Shown here: piece by piece, positions 61,549 through 64,000 of the stretch
Layout: every line of letters begins with the position of its first letter
Numbering within the stretch: position 1 is the first letter of the stretch
DNA from: Pelecanus crispus
Lineage: Eukaryota; Chordata; Aves; Pelecaniformes; Pelecanidae
Assembly (NCBI RefSeq): GCF_030463565.1
Contig: NC_134643.1
Location: 46,166,221 to 46,230,220 of the forward strand
DNA length: 64,000 nucleotides
Direction of reading: 5' to 3'
The notes under the pieces: model-generated
Told to the model about the DNA's origin: nothing
The model's input: the letters and a program-made list of their open reading frames with translations, nothing else
Databases searched by the model: none
Made by a program: the position numbers and the translations under genes

Positions 61549-64000
61549 CTGTAAGGACATAACACCGGTTCAGTCTCCTGATACCCGATAACTTCCGAAC
61601 TATACAGGTTGTGCATGCACTGTGGACTCCATACAGCTTTATTTCTTAAATGAAGAATGCCAGCAAACTATTCATATAGTTTTAATGGCTTCAGTATCTC
61701 CTATTCAAAACCCAAGGTGTGGGAGCAACTGCGTGATTTTAGCTACCTTCAAGTTAAATGTTTATTCGAAATAATGTTTCCAAAGGAGAAAGGTGCCTCC
61801 AGAGGGCATCTCCAGAATGCAATTCCTCCCCCCTCCTATAGATACTCTTTTCAATTCTTAGGCAAGATTTTACAGTTTAATAGTGCAAAGGCACAGGAGA
61901 AATATCCATTCCTCAAGGCTTCACTGGAGATTTTTCTATTATACATTTTGAGAGTCAGGTCAGCACCTACCATTTTATATAACATGCCATAAAGCAAATG
62001 ATGAATTCACAATTTTAGAGACTAAAACTATTTTTAGTTCAGAAAGCTGGTTGAGCTGTTAAGGTCCATGCCAATTGTAAAGCTAAGGCAACAAAATGAG
62101 CTAGGAAACCATTTTTGAGGGTTTGGCTGTTATAAAAAATATCCTACCCTGACCGTAAGACTAAAAGAAAGTTAACTTTAACTGCTCTTTATACTTGCGA
62201 GTGGGAAATGTAATACTGAGTTTTGTGTTACTAAGCGCTGAGGCGTTTTTCCTGAACACTTGGAAGTCCAGCTAATGTTGCTGTTCCGGGAGCAGGCATT
62301 CTCCATTGCCTGACCAAGAGCATCCCAGATTTTGGGGTCAGGATCGGCTGAAACACAGCGTGGCAGCGAGGGATCACCAAGACCAAATCCCACCTGGGAT
62401 GGTGTCTAACTGACTGACACATGACAGGGTGAAGGTTGGGTGAAGGAGCTGTGGGTTATTACCCTTGTCCTAGCGGTGACTAGCATTGAAGCAACACCAG
62501 AATTTGAGCCCAACACCCAATTCCCCCATGTCAGTCTCCCTGACGCTGATGCCTCTATATCCAAGTCAAAGTCTTTGCATTAGTGCATGCCATCATCTGC
62601 CTTGAGCAAATGCATGCTTTCACTGTAGCCATTCCTCCTTCTAGTTCCCCCCTTATTTTTTTTTTTTCAGCTCTTCCAATCAGCATTGTGCTTGAGAAGG
62701 GTTAACTGCTGTATGCACTAGAGCTGGAAATGCTTAAAGAAATCAGAAGATTCACTTCTGATAACGGAAAAAACCCAACCACCCCAATAGTTATGTATAA
62801 AAGGAACCGTGCAGTGAGCATGCAACTGCTCTAGAGAGCTTTACACAGAAAAATACTTTAAAATCGGCTGTTAAATCTTTTAATAAGGCCAGTTCTGTTA
62901 GGAACTATTCTTACATACCAATCAACTGCCTCAGTGGCCATCCCTCCAAGCAACATTTTCTGTGATACACATTTTGAAGTAAGAAATCAAAGGCAAAGGT
63001 TTTCAAAAGCAGGAGCACAGTGTTAGGGTCCCGAGTGCTCTGATTTCCCAGTGTTGCCCCCAGCATGTCCCATTGGCTCTTTGGCCTTCTGCTTCTGAGA
63101 CTGAAAGAGGCTAGGATGAGATCTGTCCCCAAAATCCAATTTAGCAAAATGTATGTATTAAACCGCCATTCAGAATTGCAGCCCCAATTTAGCAAAGTAC
63201 CTAATTGTGCCTAGTTTAAGGAGATATTTTGTATTCTGAAGACAGATGGACTTATGTTAGCTTTACTTAAAGCACATGCTTAAATGCTTTGCTAAAATGG
63301 CATGACAAGGGGTTAACAGTGTTGAGCTTCAAAAGAAGAAACATTCCCAGTATTCATTCCCAGGAACTATCACCTTTTATTTCATGCTGACTCATTTCTC
63401 TTCGCTTTTCCAGTTCTTTTCTATCATAATTCAACCTCTTTAAACACATGATTCCATATTGCAAGCTTGTTCTGTTATTTAAAGAGAAACATTTACAGAG
63501 TTAATAAAGATAATTTTTAAGATGGGAATATATGTAGGATGTATTTCCTGCATTTCACATGAGGTGTGTCATGGTGCCCATGTAGCAAATCTTGAGGACA
63601 GAGGGGAGAGCAAAACCATTAAAAAAATCCACAGACTTCAAAAATGAAAGGGACAAAACCAAAATGAGTGTTTGAATAAATGTTCTAGCATAAGAAACCC
63701 AAAACATTAAAAACTGTGTTCAGAAAAGGTCAGCCCTTGTGAGCTGTGAAATGTTTCATCAAATCAGGCCTCAAAATGACAAATCAGCCAGTACATTAAA
63801 AAAAAAATCCACTTCTTGTCACATAAACATCATTCTCCCTGAAGTCTAAATGCCTTTATTTCCATATTTCCAATTTAGCTTCCTGGCTCTATCCCTAGAT
63901 AACCCGAACAACTGTCAATTTGCTTGTACTGTTAACAGCTTTTATGTGCTACACACAATAGCTTTTCATTATTATGAGATCTCAGGGCTTCAAATCGTAG
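61549..64000 (-). other. PPFIA2: PPFIA2 intron upstream of the SAM3 exon
   Basis: No SAM2 exon or other liprin segment is found up to the window edge. Two minus-strand open frames (62422-62178 and 63195-62911) do not resemble liprin and lack paired splice sites. Confidence 0.65.

Noticed and set aside
62178..62422. Two overlapping minus-strand frames upstream of the PPFIA2 SAM3 exon
   Set aside because: Considered as a missing liprin exon, but the translations do not match SAM2 or the inter-SAM linker and no good acceptor/donor pair frames them.
1..64000. CRISPR arrays, operons, ribosome-binding sites, bacterial terminators, rRNA
   Set aside because: None seen, and none expected in vertebrate nuclear DNA. 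The evenly spaced repeats found are the paired LTR repeats and microsatellites.

Overview
The window looks like nuclear DNA from a bird. Three kinds of evidence point that way: several CR1 LINE copies whose 3' ends carry the avian-type ATTCTATG octamer tail, four copies of an avian-style endogenous-retrovirus LTR, and a short retroposon that joins a tRNA-Ile head to a CR1 tail. As I recall, tRNA-Ile/CR1 SINEs of this design (TguSINE1 type) are described from passerines, so a songbird is a reasonable guess, but the sequence alone does not prove the order.

Two protein-coding genes lie tail to tail, as in human 12q21. On the + strand, eight exons (1601 to 49312) encode the C-terminal 269 residues of ACSS3, a mitochondrial short-chain (propionate-preferring) acyl-CoA synthetase. 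Every junction keeps frame. On the - strand, four exons (61548 down to 58417) encode the last ~153 residues of liprin-alpha-2 (PPFIA2), a synaptic scaffold protein. They cover the third SAM domain, the linker and the C-terminal PDZ ligand VRTYSC. The 5' parts of both genes lie outside the window. Coding sequence is under 2% of the window.

The rest is intron, UTR and intergenic DNA. 1-1600: ACSS3 intron. 1705-24397: a 22.7 kb ACSS3 intron holding a ~2.6 kb antisense CR1 split by a solo LTR (4476-5070), a second solo LTR (7582-8134) and a sense CR1 with a readable reverse transcriptase (9945-11178). 24494-28483: intron with a third solo LTR. 28548-42855: intron with an antisense CR1 fragment, a 1.4 kb LTR with an internal 117-bp duplication, and a fourth solo LTR. 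44024-48595: intron with the tRNA-Ile/CR1 SINE. 49313 to about 50030: ACSS3 3'UTR. About 50030-54060: intergenic. 54060-64000: PPFIA2 territory.

Items most worth checking: a probable alternative last exon of PPFIA2 near 54.1-54.5 kb that would replace the PDZ-ligand tail with a different short C-terminus; a GC-AG intron of only 94 bp splitting the liprin SAM3 domain; the tRNA-Ile/CR1 SINE and a possible decayed relative; and the 1.4 kb LTR with its internal duplication. I saw no new enzymatic or defence system. All family assignments were made by eye and from memory, with no database search.
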